DNA of 64,000 nt from Symbiodinium natans (Eukaryota > Sar > Dinophyceae > Suessiales > Symbiodiniaceae): the NCBI GenBank assembly GCA_905221605.1, contig CAJNDS010002745.1, positions 507,501-571,500 on the forward strand, given 5' to 3'. The notes under the pieces were generated by a model. It did not search any database. It saw only the letters and a program-made list of their open reading frames with translations, and was not told where the DNA came from. Made by a program: the position numbers and the translations under genes. The stretch's first letter is position 1, and each line of letters opens with the position of its first letter. Of this stretch, positions 45,266 through 56,631 are shown one piece after another.

Positions 45266-46572
45266 CCCTAAACCGCCACCAAGGAGTCGGGGCTGCCCGG
45301 CCAGGTTCCCCCTTTGCTGTTTAAAGATTTGAGCACCCCGTGGCTGCGAGTTGCTTTAGGGTTTTGTCGGGCTTTGGGGAGTTTAGGGTTCAGGGTTCAG
45401 GGTTCAGGGTTCAGGGTTTAGGGTTTAGGGTTTAGGGCTTAGGGTTTAGGGGTGCAGGCCTGGCTTTCTTTAGGGTTCAGGGTTCAGGGTTCAGGGTTTA
45501 GGGTTTAGGGTTTAGGGCTTAGGGTTTAGGGTTAGGCGTGAGGATTTTGCCGTGCTGTAAGGTGTTTAGGGTGTTTTCGGTTGTATAGGAGGGTTTTGGG
45601 GTGATTTGGAGGCTTTTGGAGGGATTTGGGGGGATTTGGGGGCTTCAGGGCTTTTAGGGCTTTTAGGGCTGCAAGGCTTTTTGGGGGGGCTTTAATGGGC
45701 TTCGGGTTTTGCGTCTCGTCGCTTGGGTTTGGGCTCTAGTGCTTCGGAGCTTGAGGGTATGGGCTGCTTTTGGGGGCAAGGTTCAGGATTTGGGGTTTCG
45801 GGGTTTTGGGGATTTAGGATTTAGGGTTCGGGGCTTGGGAGTTAGGTTTAGGGATCAGGGCTGGGGAGTCAGTACAAAGTCTCAGGGTCTAGGGCCTACT
45901 AGGGTTCAGCCAGAAACTATCTGGAAACCCCAAACTTATTGGGTTTGGCAGTCTTGAGGTTAGGCTACATACCCCATCCAAAAATACGAGCAACGTAGGA
46001 ATATGAAGGGTGCCCTTTTTGGAAGGGAATGAGGGCCTACTCTGGGTCCGAGAATAAGACCCTAAGTACTCCCTTAGCTATGCCTAAGCTCGGATTGGCG
46101 TTGTTCATGTCAGGGGTAGCAAAGACCCTACAAGTTGGGGCCTTATAAAAAATAAATATATATACATATATATATATGTATATATACGAACTTGTGTTAA
46201 GGACATTCTGCCCTTTAAATAATATGACTTCGAACCCACTTCAGGGCCCTTAAAGCCAACATGTAAACCCCTAAGACCTCCGTATGTCTCAGCTGCATGT
46301 CTGAGCTGAAGGAACTATACTCAACTTGGAACCTATCAACACAAATCAAATTGTAGCTGTTTCTTAGGAATCATAGTGCCCACATATTCACAAAATATTC
46401 CCAAGTATTCCTATAAGGGAAGGCTTCAAAGATCCTCCGGGCATGTCCACTACTACGGTACACGGACCCTTAGGGTAAACCCTAGAACCTAAACCCTACA
46501 CCCTAAACCCTAAACCCTAAACCCTAAGCCCTAAGCCCTAAACCCTAAACCCCATAGCCGCAGCCCGGCTGC

Positions 46573-47063
46573 ATCGCCATTGACGTCCTCCCCCAGCTCG
46601 ATCTGAGCTCCCGTCGTCGCCTGCGGTCGAAAAGTCTGCCCCAAAAGCCAGGTGTTTAGAAGGTTTTATGTAGGGTTTAGGGTTTAGGGTTTAGGGTTGA
46701 GGGTTTAGGGTTTAGGGCTTCATCAACCTAGGAGAGGAAGGGGAACCCGCTTTCTGTTGAAATTCGTCCGAGCCGCCACCGAAGCCTCTTTAATCTTTAA
46801 AGGCGCAACAACCAAAGCCTCGGATAGCACTGCTTCCGCAGTTTGGGCCAAGTTTTGGGGTTTCGGGATAAGGCTTGTAGGGTTTAGGGTTTAGGGGCAG
46901 TGAACACAATCTAGCCACGGTCACAGGCCATCTTTATCAGGAGTCTCGCCCTCGCCGTCCTCTCCAGGATGGCCAGGCGCCTCCCTAGTGGCCAAGGTGG
47001 GGCGGGAACCTTGCCGCCGTCGCTTGACAGGTCGGTGGTGGTGGGGCTGCCGCGGGGCTGCAT
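46573..47063 (-). CDS. Candidate gene F: three short in-phase exons
   Basis: Possible first exon 47063-47010 (ATG at 47063, 18 codons, MQPRGSPTTTDLSSDGGK, then GTTCCC). A coding-like stretch at 46848-46733 is open for 38 codons to a TGA and contains AEAVLSEALVVAPLK and AARTNFNRK. A clean exon 46620-46573 (AG|G acceptor, GC donor, 16 codons, containing TGAQIELGEDVNGD) follows. These lie between gene E and the glutaredoxin gene on the same strand. They could be downstream exons of gene E if that gene continues past 48759, or a separate gene. The opposite strand of the first exon is also open (ATG at 46969, starting MARRLPSGQG), so the strand there is not certain. No family recognised. Confidence 0.33.
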
Positions 47064-48132
47064 CAGGGGGAACGGCGGCGCGCCGGCGATCCACGTTTAG
47101 GGCTTTGGGGACCTAATGCTTGGAGCTCGAAAACCTCCAAAAAGGCCGTGAAGCTGAGACCCGATCATTAGGGTTTGGTTTCGGGTTTAGGGCTTAGAGT
47201 TGTTGATTTAATACGTCCCCCTCACACAAATTTCGGGAGGCTTCTCAATACCATGATTGGGATCCTATGCAGCCCCCACCCAAACAAGGACCAGATATCC
47301 TCGCAACTAAACGGGTGGCGGAGTAGCAGTAGTCAGCACCCAAACCCCACACCAAGATCCCCAAACCCGAAACCCTAAACCCCCAACCCTGAACCCCAAA
47401 CCCTGAACAGCAAAAAGGTAGAACCCGGGCCTCCCTCATTCCCCCCACGAGCATGGAGCGGAAGTACCTGGACGAGGGCTTGGCGGGCTGGGTGTTTGGG
47501 GTTTTTTAGGGTGTAGGGTTTCGTAGGGTTTAGGGCTTCTGGTTTCGGGTTTAGGTTTAAGGTTTTAGGGTTTTGGGTTTGGGGTTTCGGGTGTCTGGTT
47601 TAGGATTTAGGGCTTGGGGTCTATTAGTTGGCTTCAGGGTTTAGAGATTCGGGAGTGGGGCTTGGGGCTCGGGGATTGCTAGCGCTCGGGGCTTAGGGTT
47701 CAGTTTAGGGTTTAGGGCTCAGGGCTCAGGGCTCAGGGCTCATGGCTTTGGGATTTGGGTTTGGGGTTTAGGGTTTGGGGTTTGGGATTTGGGGTTCTTC
47801 TGTTTGGGGGTTGTAGGGCCTGTTGTAGGGCATGTTGGGGCTTTCGGGACTTTGGGCTTATAGGCTCCAGGGTAAGCTGAGGTTGCTGAGGCATTTTGGG
47901 GTAGGGTTTAGGGTTTAGGGCTTAGGGTTCAGGAGTTTTTGGGGTTCTTAGGGGCTGTGGGGCATGTTGCAAGATGAGCCTTCACGCAACCTCCGGAAAT
48001 CTTGGCACCTTTAGAAGGCCGGAGTGCTCAGGAGCGATACCCTGGAAAACCCAAACCCTAAAACCTACACCCTAAACCCGAAACCCTAAACCCGAAACCC
48101 TAACCGAAACCCTAAGCCCTAAACCCTAAGAC

Positions 48133-48480
48133 CTAAGCCCTAGAAGTCCTAAGTCGGCGCGCTCCTGCTCCGGGTGATCTTGCGCCGCTTTGCCCGACAA
48201 GGGGTCGCAGGTCACCTCCAAGATCTGGAGCTTCATGCCAGCTGTCTTGGCAGCCGTGGCCATCGTGGTGGCTGATAGCTTGGTCCCATCCGCAACCACG
48301 AGCTTCACCCCCATCTTCGCGAAGCTGGCCATTTGGGTGGCACAGGCGGCCATGGCGAAGTGACTCAACCTGTCGCACCCGTCGAAGTCGCCATTGTTGG
48401 AGTACTTCTATGACGGCTTGCGCTGGCCTGTGCCCTCGTAGCGTCCGAAGACCCGATCAAGTGGTGACGGACTCGAAAAC
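48133..48480 (-). pseudogene. Intronless coding segment with an in-frame stop
   Basis: One minus-strand frame is protein-like for about 115 codons: SPLDRVFGRYEGTGQRK, a stop TAG at 48410-48408, then KYSNNGDFDGCDRLSHF, MAACATQMASFAKMG, KLVVADGTKLSATTM and LQILEVTCDPLSGK. The same frame continues on both sides of the stop, and the segment is far longer than any exon of the solved genes. The simplest reading is a decayed copy, perhaps a retro-copy of a spliced mRNA, lying downstream of or inside gene E. If an intron ends just at the AG after the stop, the segment could instead be a genuine exon. I do not recognise the protein. Confidence 0.42.
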
Positions 48481-48530
48481 AAAAACGCAAAGAAGAGGCC
48501 TAAACCCCCAACTCATGACCCCACACCCTC

Positions 48531-48653
48531 TACAAGGAGGGGCCCCCTTACTATACAACTATAGATAAGGGACTTGTAGCCTAAGTTAGGATCCTTATAA
48601 CCCAATGTAGGGTACTTAGAACTCTACTCATAACTAGGGGGCCCCTCCTTGTA
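48531..48653. mobile_element. Family-B MITE, copy 3
   Basis: 123 bp, ends TACAAGGAGGGGCCCCCT and complement. Both arms carry the same compensating change (GGAGG/CCTCC), so the inverted repeat is kept. Confidence 0.9.
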
Positions 48654-48722
48654 GGGTTTAGGGTTTAGGGTTTAGGGTTTAGGGTTTAGGGCTTAGGGCT
48701 TAGGGCTTAGGGCTTAGGGTTC

Positions 48723-51700
48723 TCAACTCTGCGAGCCGATGCCGTTCTGAACCCGAGCCAAAAATGCCCAACCCTGCTCGGTGCTCAACCCTGAGTCCTG
48801 CGTACCCAGACTGAACAAATTAGGGTTTAGGGTTTAGGGTTTAGGGTTTAGGGTTTAGGAATACTCCGAAATGATTGATTACAGGGCTTAGGTATACTCT
48901 TAGCTATTCGGCTGTCCGCCAGATAAGGGGACTGCGCTCAGGCAAACCCGAGCAGTTCTACGCTCGTATCATCAACCCCCTCAGCGGCGCACGCGCTTCG
49001 AGCCTGGTGCACCAAAGGGCGAGGTTAGGTTAAGGGTTTAGGGTTTAGGGTTTAGGGTTTAGGGTTTAGGGTTTAGGGTTTAGGGTTTAGGGTTTAGGGT
49101 TTAGGGTTTAGGGTTTAGGGGTTAGGGGTTAGGGTTTAGGGTTTAGGGTTTAGGGTTTAGGGACTTTCGGGGTTAAAGGTCTAAACCCCTAAGCCCTATA
49201 CGTTTCGGGCTAGGGGCATAGAGTGTTTACGGTCTCGAGCCCGCACCACTACTTAAACCCTATACAGCTTAAGGTCAAAAACCCTTCAGCCTACACCCTC
49301 CACCCGGCATCCTGAAACCCTAAAAAAAAAGAACAACAACAACAACCTAAAGCCCTGTGGCTCTAAGCCCCAAAGCAACCACCAAACCCCAATCGGAGTT
49401 TCCGATATTGGGGTACCTTATTGGGGTCCTCATTGTAAGGGAATCCTACTCTTTGGGGGTCTGTATTAGGGATAAGGGCTAACATGACCACATATCAATG
49501 TCCCAGACTGTTGCAGGGTTTATATTCCTAGTATGTTTACGGTTTAAGGTTCAGGGTCTAGGGTTTGAGACAGGACTTAACCAGGTCCCAGGACTAAGAG
49601 CGTTAGTGTTTGAAATCCTTTCGAAACACCAAATCCTAGTTGCTGCATACCCCGGACCTACACATGGTTAACCTTTGATCTATGGCAGGAGTGAATCGTA
49701 TGCCAAAAGGTTCAACGTTTCCTACGCAGCTACTAAGATGTAGGACTTTCTGGTGCGACACAGCATATAAGATGTTAGTCAGTGTGTGTGAAAGCCTGAA
49801 CTCTGAACTCTATACCCTGCAAGGACCCTAAACCCTATGTAAACCCTATATGAAGAAGGGTGTATATTTCTAACCCTAAACCCTAAACCCTAAACACCCT
49901 ATGTAAGCCCCATATACAACCCTGACACCTCCAGAATTCGTCCATCCGCGCGGAAGACGCGCCGGTCGCGTCCTTTTCCGAGCGATGGGCTGGATTGTTC
50001 GTAGGGGGCTCCGAGCCCTGAATTTTTACAAGCGGGTTTAGGGTTTAGGGTTTAGGGTTTAGGGTTTAGGGTTTAGGGTTTAGGGTTTGGGGTTTGGGGT
50101 TTCGGGTTTGGGGTTTCGGGTTGGTGGTGTAGGGGGCTGCTTTGCTTAGGGCTCAGTTTCTGATTTTGCGATGACTACTGTGGTTTGCGCTGTCCCTGAA
50201 TCATCACGAGAATTGCGTGAAGCCCAGCATAAGAATCTAGGGATTTGGGGTTGTGCCGGCTATGCCAAGCCACCCTGAACCCTCAACCCGAAACCCAACT
50301 ATAAGCCCAAACCCAAAACCCTAAAGCCTACTATAAACCACAACCCCCAAACCTCTGAACCCCAAACCCTCGACCCCCAACCGGGCAAGCGAGCTCCTGC
50401 CACGAACTCGACGTCGACCCTGGCCCCGCTGCTGGCCTGGGTTTCTCTTATATCATAGGGGGGTTTTAGGGTTTAGGGTTTGGGGTTTAGGGTTATCCTA
50501 TGATGTCGATTCGGGCTCAGTGTTTCGGGTTTTGGGCCTAGGGTTTCTGGACGTTTGAGGGGGAGCTTCGGGAGTTACAGTGGCTTCTAGAGTGTTGGGG
50601 AACATGGGATTAAACCCTAAACCCTAAACCCTAAGCCCTAAACCCTAAACCCTAAACCCTAAACCCTAAACCCTAAGCCAGGTCTAGGAGCTTGCCAAGG
50701 TTGGGCTCTGGCCAGTTTTGGGTGCTGGGCTTATGTTGCGATGCTCCCCCTTACACTAACAGTCCTTGATTGGGATGATAGGATCCCCGATTATCTCACT
50801 GGCCCAAAACGCAAGGAAATAAAAGTTGAAACTTTCAGAGTAAACTACCTCATAAGAAGCCCAAAAGCTGAAAAGTTGGGTTTTGAGCCAGTAAGTTATA
50901 GTCCCTATTCATCACCTAGACTCTTTAACCAGGTTTTGCAGTCATCCTGCCTTTTGTTTATTGACACAGAAGGACATCTCTGCGTTCTAGCTAAATGGAA
51001 AGGGTTTGAGTTTGAGAGTTGAGGGTGGCAGCCTTCAGACACAAGAGATAAGCACATCGAGCTTTGGTGTTTCAATCCCTGCTCCTAAACCCTAAGCCCT
51101 GAACCCTAGACCCTATAAGCACTGAACCCTAAACCCTAAACCCGAAAACCTTCGAGCCAAGTGTGACACCGTCCAGTCGACGCGGCGCATATCTGAGCAA
51201 AACCTCACAGCGCACACGGTCAAGGTCGCATGGGTTGAGCCGGCTTAGCCGTTCGGGAGTCGTACTTCCCATAAACACCCACCATCAAAACTTCTGCCAA
51301 GACGTGCTAAAAACAGGACTGAACGAAACCTGAGCAGCTCGAAGACCAAGAAAAAAACATCCCTAAACTCTAAACCCTAAAGAAACCCAAGCCCTAAACC
51401 CTAAGCCCTAAGCCCTAAACCCCAAACCCTAAACCCTAAACCCTGAACCCTAAACCCTAAACCCAACAGCGCCCACGCCAGGACAAGGGTTCCGGAAGTG
51501 TCTGTGGCTCCCCATGCTAACCCTGCAGCCTAAGCCGCCCTGATTCCATCCCTATAGGGTTTAGGGTTTAGGGTTTAGGGTTTAGGGTTTGTCATGAGAC
51601 TCCCCCTTGGACCCCTAAGGTTGTTCTCTTGGTTTTTTTTTTTTTTTTTTTGGGGGGGGGGGGGCGGGGGGGGGGCGGGGGGGGGCGGGGGGGGGCGGGG

Positions 51701-52616
51701 GGGGGGGGGGGGGGCGGGGGGGGGGGTGGGGGGGGGGGGGGCGGGGGGGGGGGGGGGGGGGCCATTTCCAAACGATCCTGTGCACCCTAAACCCTAAACC
51801 CTAAACCCGAAATCCTAAACCCTGCAAGGGAACACAGTGGCCATCTTGGGAGTTTATTTCGGGAACCTCGTAGGAGTACACCCTTGCGGGGATCCAAGCT
51901 GGACTCCCTTGACTGAACCACAAATCCAAAACCTCAAGACCCCAAGCACCTAAGGTCTTGCTTGAACCCTAAACCCCTAAAAAAAAACCCTCAACTCTGA
52001 ACCCTAAACCCTGAACCCTCAACTCTGAACCCTCAACCCTGAACCCTAAACCCTAAACGGCGAAAAGGTGAGGATGCTGCGTGGACTCCAGGGCGTCGGT
52101 CGTTTCGGCGGTAAAGATGCGAAAGGGAACCTTTTCTGCAAGGGTTTAGGGTTTTAGGCTTTATAGGCTTTAGGTGTTAAGGTTTGAGGAGTATAGGGTT
52201 GAAGGCTTGCAGGATGTAGTGTCCAGGATTTAGGATAGGGTCTTTCATAGGAACCCTGAAAGGGTTTTATGGCTTAGGGCTTAGAGTTAAGGGTTTAGAA
52301 GTGCTGAGGAGTACATTACTTAAATAGATGCATACACACATATATATATATACATATGTATGTATATAAGTATATGTGTATGTATGTGTGAGGTTTGAGG
52401 CTTGCTGGGTTTAGGGATCATCCGAAAACCTAAACCCTGAACTCCAAACCTTAAACCCCAAACCCCTGAACCGGGATTCAGGGACCAACCTATCGAGAAA
52501 GTCAGCTCTCCAGGATTCTCGAAACCCTTAAACCTTAAACCCTAAACCCTAAACCTCTGCCTCTTACCCCCAGAATTTCGCTTGAAGGGCTGCGCATAGG
52601 CAGTCCACCAGGCCAT
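48723..52616 (-). CDS. Unrecognised gene E, 8 in-phase exons
   Basis: Exons: 52616-52568 (ATG at 52616), 52135-52081, 51516-51479, 51203-51187, 50436-50401, 50017-49929, 49003-48964 and 48797-48723 (stop TGA), about 132 aa. Donors are GT (GTAAGA) after exon 1, GC after exons 2-5, GT after exon 6 and GC after exon 7; acceptors are AG, with AG|G from exon 4 on. Phase is kept through all junctions including split codons. Readable pieces: MAWWTAYAQPFKRN, KVPFRIFTAETTDALE, HRHFRNPCPG, SSGARVDVEFV, RSEKDATGASSARMDEFW, RLEARAPLRGLMIR, STEQGWAFL. I do not recognise the family. A GC donor after the TTG codon ending at 48759 would let the gene continue further down, so the C-terminus is provisional. 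The 17-nt fourth exon is the weakest. Confidence 0.55.
50780..51022 (+). CDS. AT-richer protein-like ORF fragment joined to a half MITE
   Basis: Plus-strand frame of about 80 codons ending in TGA, with codon use and composition like real coding sequence: PKRKEIKVETFRVNYLI, EKLGFEPVSYSPYSSPR, SSCLLFIDTEGHLCVLA. It is visibly AT-richer than the surroundings. Its apparent start lies inside the left half of a family-A foldback element (50740-50795), so the true N-terminus is missing. It sits in an intron of gene E on the opposite strand. Organelle-derived or transposon-derived DNA are both possible; I cannot tell which. Confidence 0.4.
   Translation, partial: RIPDYLTGPKRKEIKVETFRVNYLIRSPKAEKLGFEPVSYSPYSSPRLFNQVLQSSCLLFIDTEGHLCVLAKWKGFEFES
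51632..51762 (+). repeat. Poly-T followed by a long G-rich tract
   Basis: About 19 T then about 110 bases of G runs interrupted by single C, in gene E intron 2. Strong G-quadruplex potential. Sequencing or assembly length here may be unreliable. Confidence 0.9.
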
Positions 52617-52778
52617 GTTTTGACCAGGGTTTAGGGTTTAGGGTTTGGGGTTTGGGGTTTGGGGTTTGGGGTTTGGGGTTTGGGCTTCGGGGTTTGGGGT
52701 TTGGGGTTTGGGGTTTAGGGTCTAGGGTTTAGGGTTTAGGGTATAGGGTTTAGGGTTCAGGGTCATCAACAACGCCGG

Positions 52779-53030
52779 TTACGCAGCATCGTTCCCTCCA
52801 CTCGGGATGGTCAAGCCATAACCGACCGATCTGCCACTGCCCCTCATGTAGTCATAACTGGCCAGGGACAAAGCGCTTCTAGTGCAGACATCACCCATGA
52901 CAACACCCCTCGCATCGGTTCTGTTCTGTGTCAGCAGAATCCACCACGACCTTGTCCAAAGAACTTCGTTCTCTCTTGTTTTTTCCAACTTGACTCTCAC
53001 AGTGCTGCCATCCTGAGATCTGACTTCATA
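52779..53030 (-). CDS. Coding-like segment upstream of gene E
   Basis: Open for about 84 codons on the minus strand: TEYEVRSQDGSTVRVKLEK, RENEVLWTRSWWILL, VVMGDVCTRSALSLAS, YGLTIPSGGNDAA then stop TAA. It lies just upstream of the gene E start in the same direction. No upstream start codon or acceptor was resolved. Either the last exon of another minus-strand gene or an intronless fragment. Confidence 0.35.
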   Translation of the reverse strand, partial: YEVRSQDGSTVRVKLEKTRENEVLWTRSWWILLTQNRTDARGVVMGDVCTRSALSLASYDYMRGSGRSVGYGLTIPSGGNDAA

Positions 53031-54296
53031 CTCGGTCTTCCTGATTTATTTCACAGAAAGCATGGCGAGATAATTCTGATGTACCACTGAACAGCATTCT
53101 TGGGCTCACACTTTTGGCTTGCAAGGCTTTGTGAAAAAAGCATAGGCTGCGCACTTGGACATACATGGGCCGGCAATTCCAGGGTTTAGGGTTTAGGGTC
53201 TAAGCAACAACAAAAAATATAAACAACAGGCACAGGGACAAAACACTCGCCAACGCCAACTCGGTGGCAATCCGCATGTGTCGCTGATTGCAGCGGCAGG
53301 TGGTGTTCTAAACGGCCTATTCTCCTGGAATGTTGCCCTGAACCCTCAAACCCTGCACCCTAAACCCAATAGGGCAAAAAACTGCCACAACAAATTCAAA
53401 CCTTGAACAAAAAAGACTCAAACTCTAAACCTTAAGTGACAAAAACAACTACCCCCCCCCCCCCCGCACCCAAAAGCACCAAAACCGGCCAGGGCTTAAG
53501 TTAAGCTATAAGAAGCCGACTCTGGGGGTGTTCGGGGTTAGGGTTTGGGATTTAGGGGCTTTAGAGTTTATGGGATTTAGGGGCCTAGGGGTTATGGGAT
53601 TTAGGGGCAGGGCTTAGGATGCTTGGCGTCTAGTGCTTAGGGTTCAGGGCTTGGGGTTTAGGGTTTAGGATCTAAGGGCGTAGGGTTTCTAGGATATAGG
53701 GGCTTTGGGTTTATCGGTTTTAGGGTCTTGGGGTTTATAGGATTTAGGGTTTGTAGGATTGAGGGTCTAGAGGGCTTAGGGGGCTTAGGGTTGAAATGGG
53801 CTGTGCGAACTTGCGGGCTTTGGGCTTGGAGTTCAGGGGCTTTAAACTTTACCGGAAGGACCCTTAAGTATCCTTAGGGTTTAGGGTTTAAGGTTTGGGG
53901 GTTCTACCTTATACAACAGTCCTACTAGGGTTTATAATCGGGGGTACTATAATCCCTATTGAGGTTTGGGGGTTGATCAGCTGGGCCCCGGGCGGTGTAT
54001 ATGAGAAACATCATCCGGCCGTCGGGCGTTACGCCGTACCTCAATGGAACACTCCAAACCTTCAACTGAGTTCCCCGCAACCTAGGAGTCAGGAGAACCC
54101 TTGTTTGATTGGGGCTTAGGGTTTAGGGTTTTGGGTTTAAGGCTTAGGTCTTTTTGGCTTCAGGGTTTCGGAGTGTCAGGGGTCAACCATTTAGGCGCTT
54201 AGGGTAATAGGTTTGTTAGGCAAGGGTGCCATTGGCGGGTCCAGCAAATGCGGGCGAAGCCCGAGGCAAGTTTTGAATACTAGATTCAAGAAGAAC

Positions 54297-54407
54297 CTAG
54301 GCATACAACAGGGTACGTACCCTTTCTGGCTTAAAGGGGCTTATCAGAGAACCTAAGCCCTGAAAAGAGGGAATAAGAGCCTACTCTGGATCCTAGACTC
54401 TGAACCT
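54297..54407. mobile_element. Family-G dispersed repeat
   Basis: About 110 bp with motifs TTAAAGGGGCTTATCAGAGA and AGAGGGAATAAGAGCCTACT. Related copies at 20747-20851, 28566-28676, 29318-29411, 32443-32525 and 45990-46060. Confidence 0.65.
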
Positions 54408-55429
54408 GCCAGTGGAGCCTCTGATATGCAACGCCCTCGTGCGAGTTCTTAGCAGGAAATTTGGCGAATTTGGGTACCCCAAATAGTCCCTTACAAAGGG
54501 TAAGCTAGGGGGACGCAAGGTAGAAACTTCCCGAAATCTTAGTAGACCCTGACCACTAAACCCTAAACCAAGATTCGAAGAGCAGATGGGACACAAGACC
54601 CCAACACCCCCCCCCCCCCCCCCCCCCTGGTAACAAAAAGTTATGAAAGTCAGAGGTTATGATGTGCAAGAAGATTGAGATAGAGGTGATGGATTGGGGC
54701 CCTGAGCCCTAAACCCTAAACCCTAACCTTAAACCCTAAACCCTAAACCCTAAACCCTAACCTTAAACCCTAAACCCTAAACCCTAAACCCTAAACCCTT
54801 TGCTTGGGAGTTCGATGGCTTGGGGATTTGGGGCTGAAGCCCTTGACCCTCAACTGACCCTCAAGCCTAAACCCCAGAAGACTAAGCCCCGAGTCCCACA
54901 TGGAGACGGGCTCAAGGTTGCAGATCTTGGGTTCTACGACCCTAAACCCTAAACCCTAAACCCTAAACCCTAAACCCTAAACCCTAAACCCTAAACCCTG
55001 GTTCTATAGAGGGCTTTGGGACACTTTTGCAGCCACGAACGGCGGCTTCTGCTTGTGGAACCTAGACCACAACCTATCTATATGTACTGAATGCCAGAAC
55101 TACTAGGGGCCCTTAATTGTGATAACTGTGGCCAAAGGAAGTTAAACCTATATATAATGTAGCTTATAACCCATTCAAGAGCAATTGTATAGGTTGTAAG
55201 CCCCTTTAAAGCCATCCTCAGAACTCGGGGGGAGGGGGTCCCTGCTTGAAGGCCCACACACGTGAATCGGAACGCAGGGCACAGCAGACACACGCTCAAC
55301 GCAGCACGTGCTGCCTGCGCGGCCTCTTCCTCTAAACCCTAAACCCTAAACCCTAAACCCTAAACCCTAAACCCTAAACCCTAAACCCTAAACCCTAAAC
55401 CCTAAACCCTAAACCCTAACCCTACGTCT

Positions 55430-55645
55430 GCGGCCGCAGCATCTCTGTGGCAGGCCAAGGTGGCCAGCGGTTGGAGCGCAGCGATGATGTTCAGGGGAGG
55501 GCATGGGCCAACTGCATACACGAAGCTACTAGAGCCCATTTTCTTGCCGGCATACTCCGCGTGTAGCCCACTCAATGGCCACGGGTTACCTGGCGCTTCA
55601 AAAAACAGCCCCTTGTCACCAGCGCCGCTGGCACAGCGGCCCTGA
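55430..55645 (-). CDS. Candidate long exon, unrecognised
   Basis: Minus-strand frame of about 72 codons entered through a strong acceptor (TTTCTGATTTCAG|GG) and leaving through GAC|GTAGGG. It reads GDKGLFFEAPGNPWPL, LHAEYAGKKMGSSSFV and PLNIIAALQPLATLA. CCCTAAA runs lie on both sides. A plus-strand frame is also open for part of the stretch but less protein-like. No family recognised. Confidence 0.38.
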
Positions 55646-56631
55646 AATCAGAAAGGGTTTGGTGCAGCGCTGAGGTCAGGGCGTCTCGATGCCGTCGGTC
55701 TGAATGCCCGGCAAGCGCAGATGCAGTGTCGACACCTGCTTCTGCAAAACCCTAGGCCCAAACCCTAAACCCTAAACCCTAAACCCTACTACCCTAAACC
55801 CTAAACCAAGATTCCCAAAGTACCACCCTTAAGGCACCCTCTGGACCCTGATGCGGGGGTAGTTGAGGGGCAGAGCACCTGGCAAGGCGGCAAGACATGC
55901 TCAAACTCAAGCCCTGAACCTAGAATCTGTGAAAGTAGGGGCCCTAAACCCTAAACCCTAAACCCTAAACCCTAAACCCTAAACCCTAAACCCTAAACAG
56001 GGGCCCCTGAATATCCATAACTTTACGAAAGGTGTTCTAACAATCTATGTGTTGTAGCAACTGTATCACGGGAATGATAACCACTGACATATTCATCACC
56101 CAATTTGCAACCCGACTTATGTCTTCCGATTTCCAAAGAGGAAACATGCCTTAGAATTGGATTTAGGGTTTTGCAGGGGTTTAGGGTTTAGGGCTTGGGG
56201 TTTAGGGAATAGGGTTTTGGGGTTTAGGATTTAGTTCAGGGCTTGGGGCTTAGGGTTTTGGGGCTTCGGGTTCATGGGGAAGCTGCTCCATGGGAGTCGG
56301 GTCCGGCCGGCCGCTGTGCAGGTCGTCTTTCGGACCAACATGCCCGGGCTCAGGGTTCAGGGTTCAGGGTTCAGGGTTCAGGGTTTAGGGTTTAGGGTTG
56401 AGCGCACAGGGGTCGCAAACATCGCTGAGCACCCCCTAGCCTTTCGACACTCGTCTCACACCGGGAGGTCATGCGAAAAGTGCTCTTTCGTGGGTTCCGA
56501 ACCCCGCTTTGCGAGCCCACGAAACCCTAAACCGCAAAGCACGTAGACCTTGAACCCCAAAGCCTAAACCCCTAAGGGTCCATGTACCCAATTCGGGAAA
56601 CTTGGGCCTTAAGTAAGTACTGCCCACATGG

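Noticed and set aside
48878-49030. Plus-strand frame KPEQFYARIINPLSG...
   Set aside because: Protein-like, but the minus-strand reading at 49003-48964 fits gene E in phase with AG|G and GC borders; kept only as an alternative.
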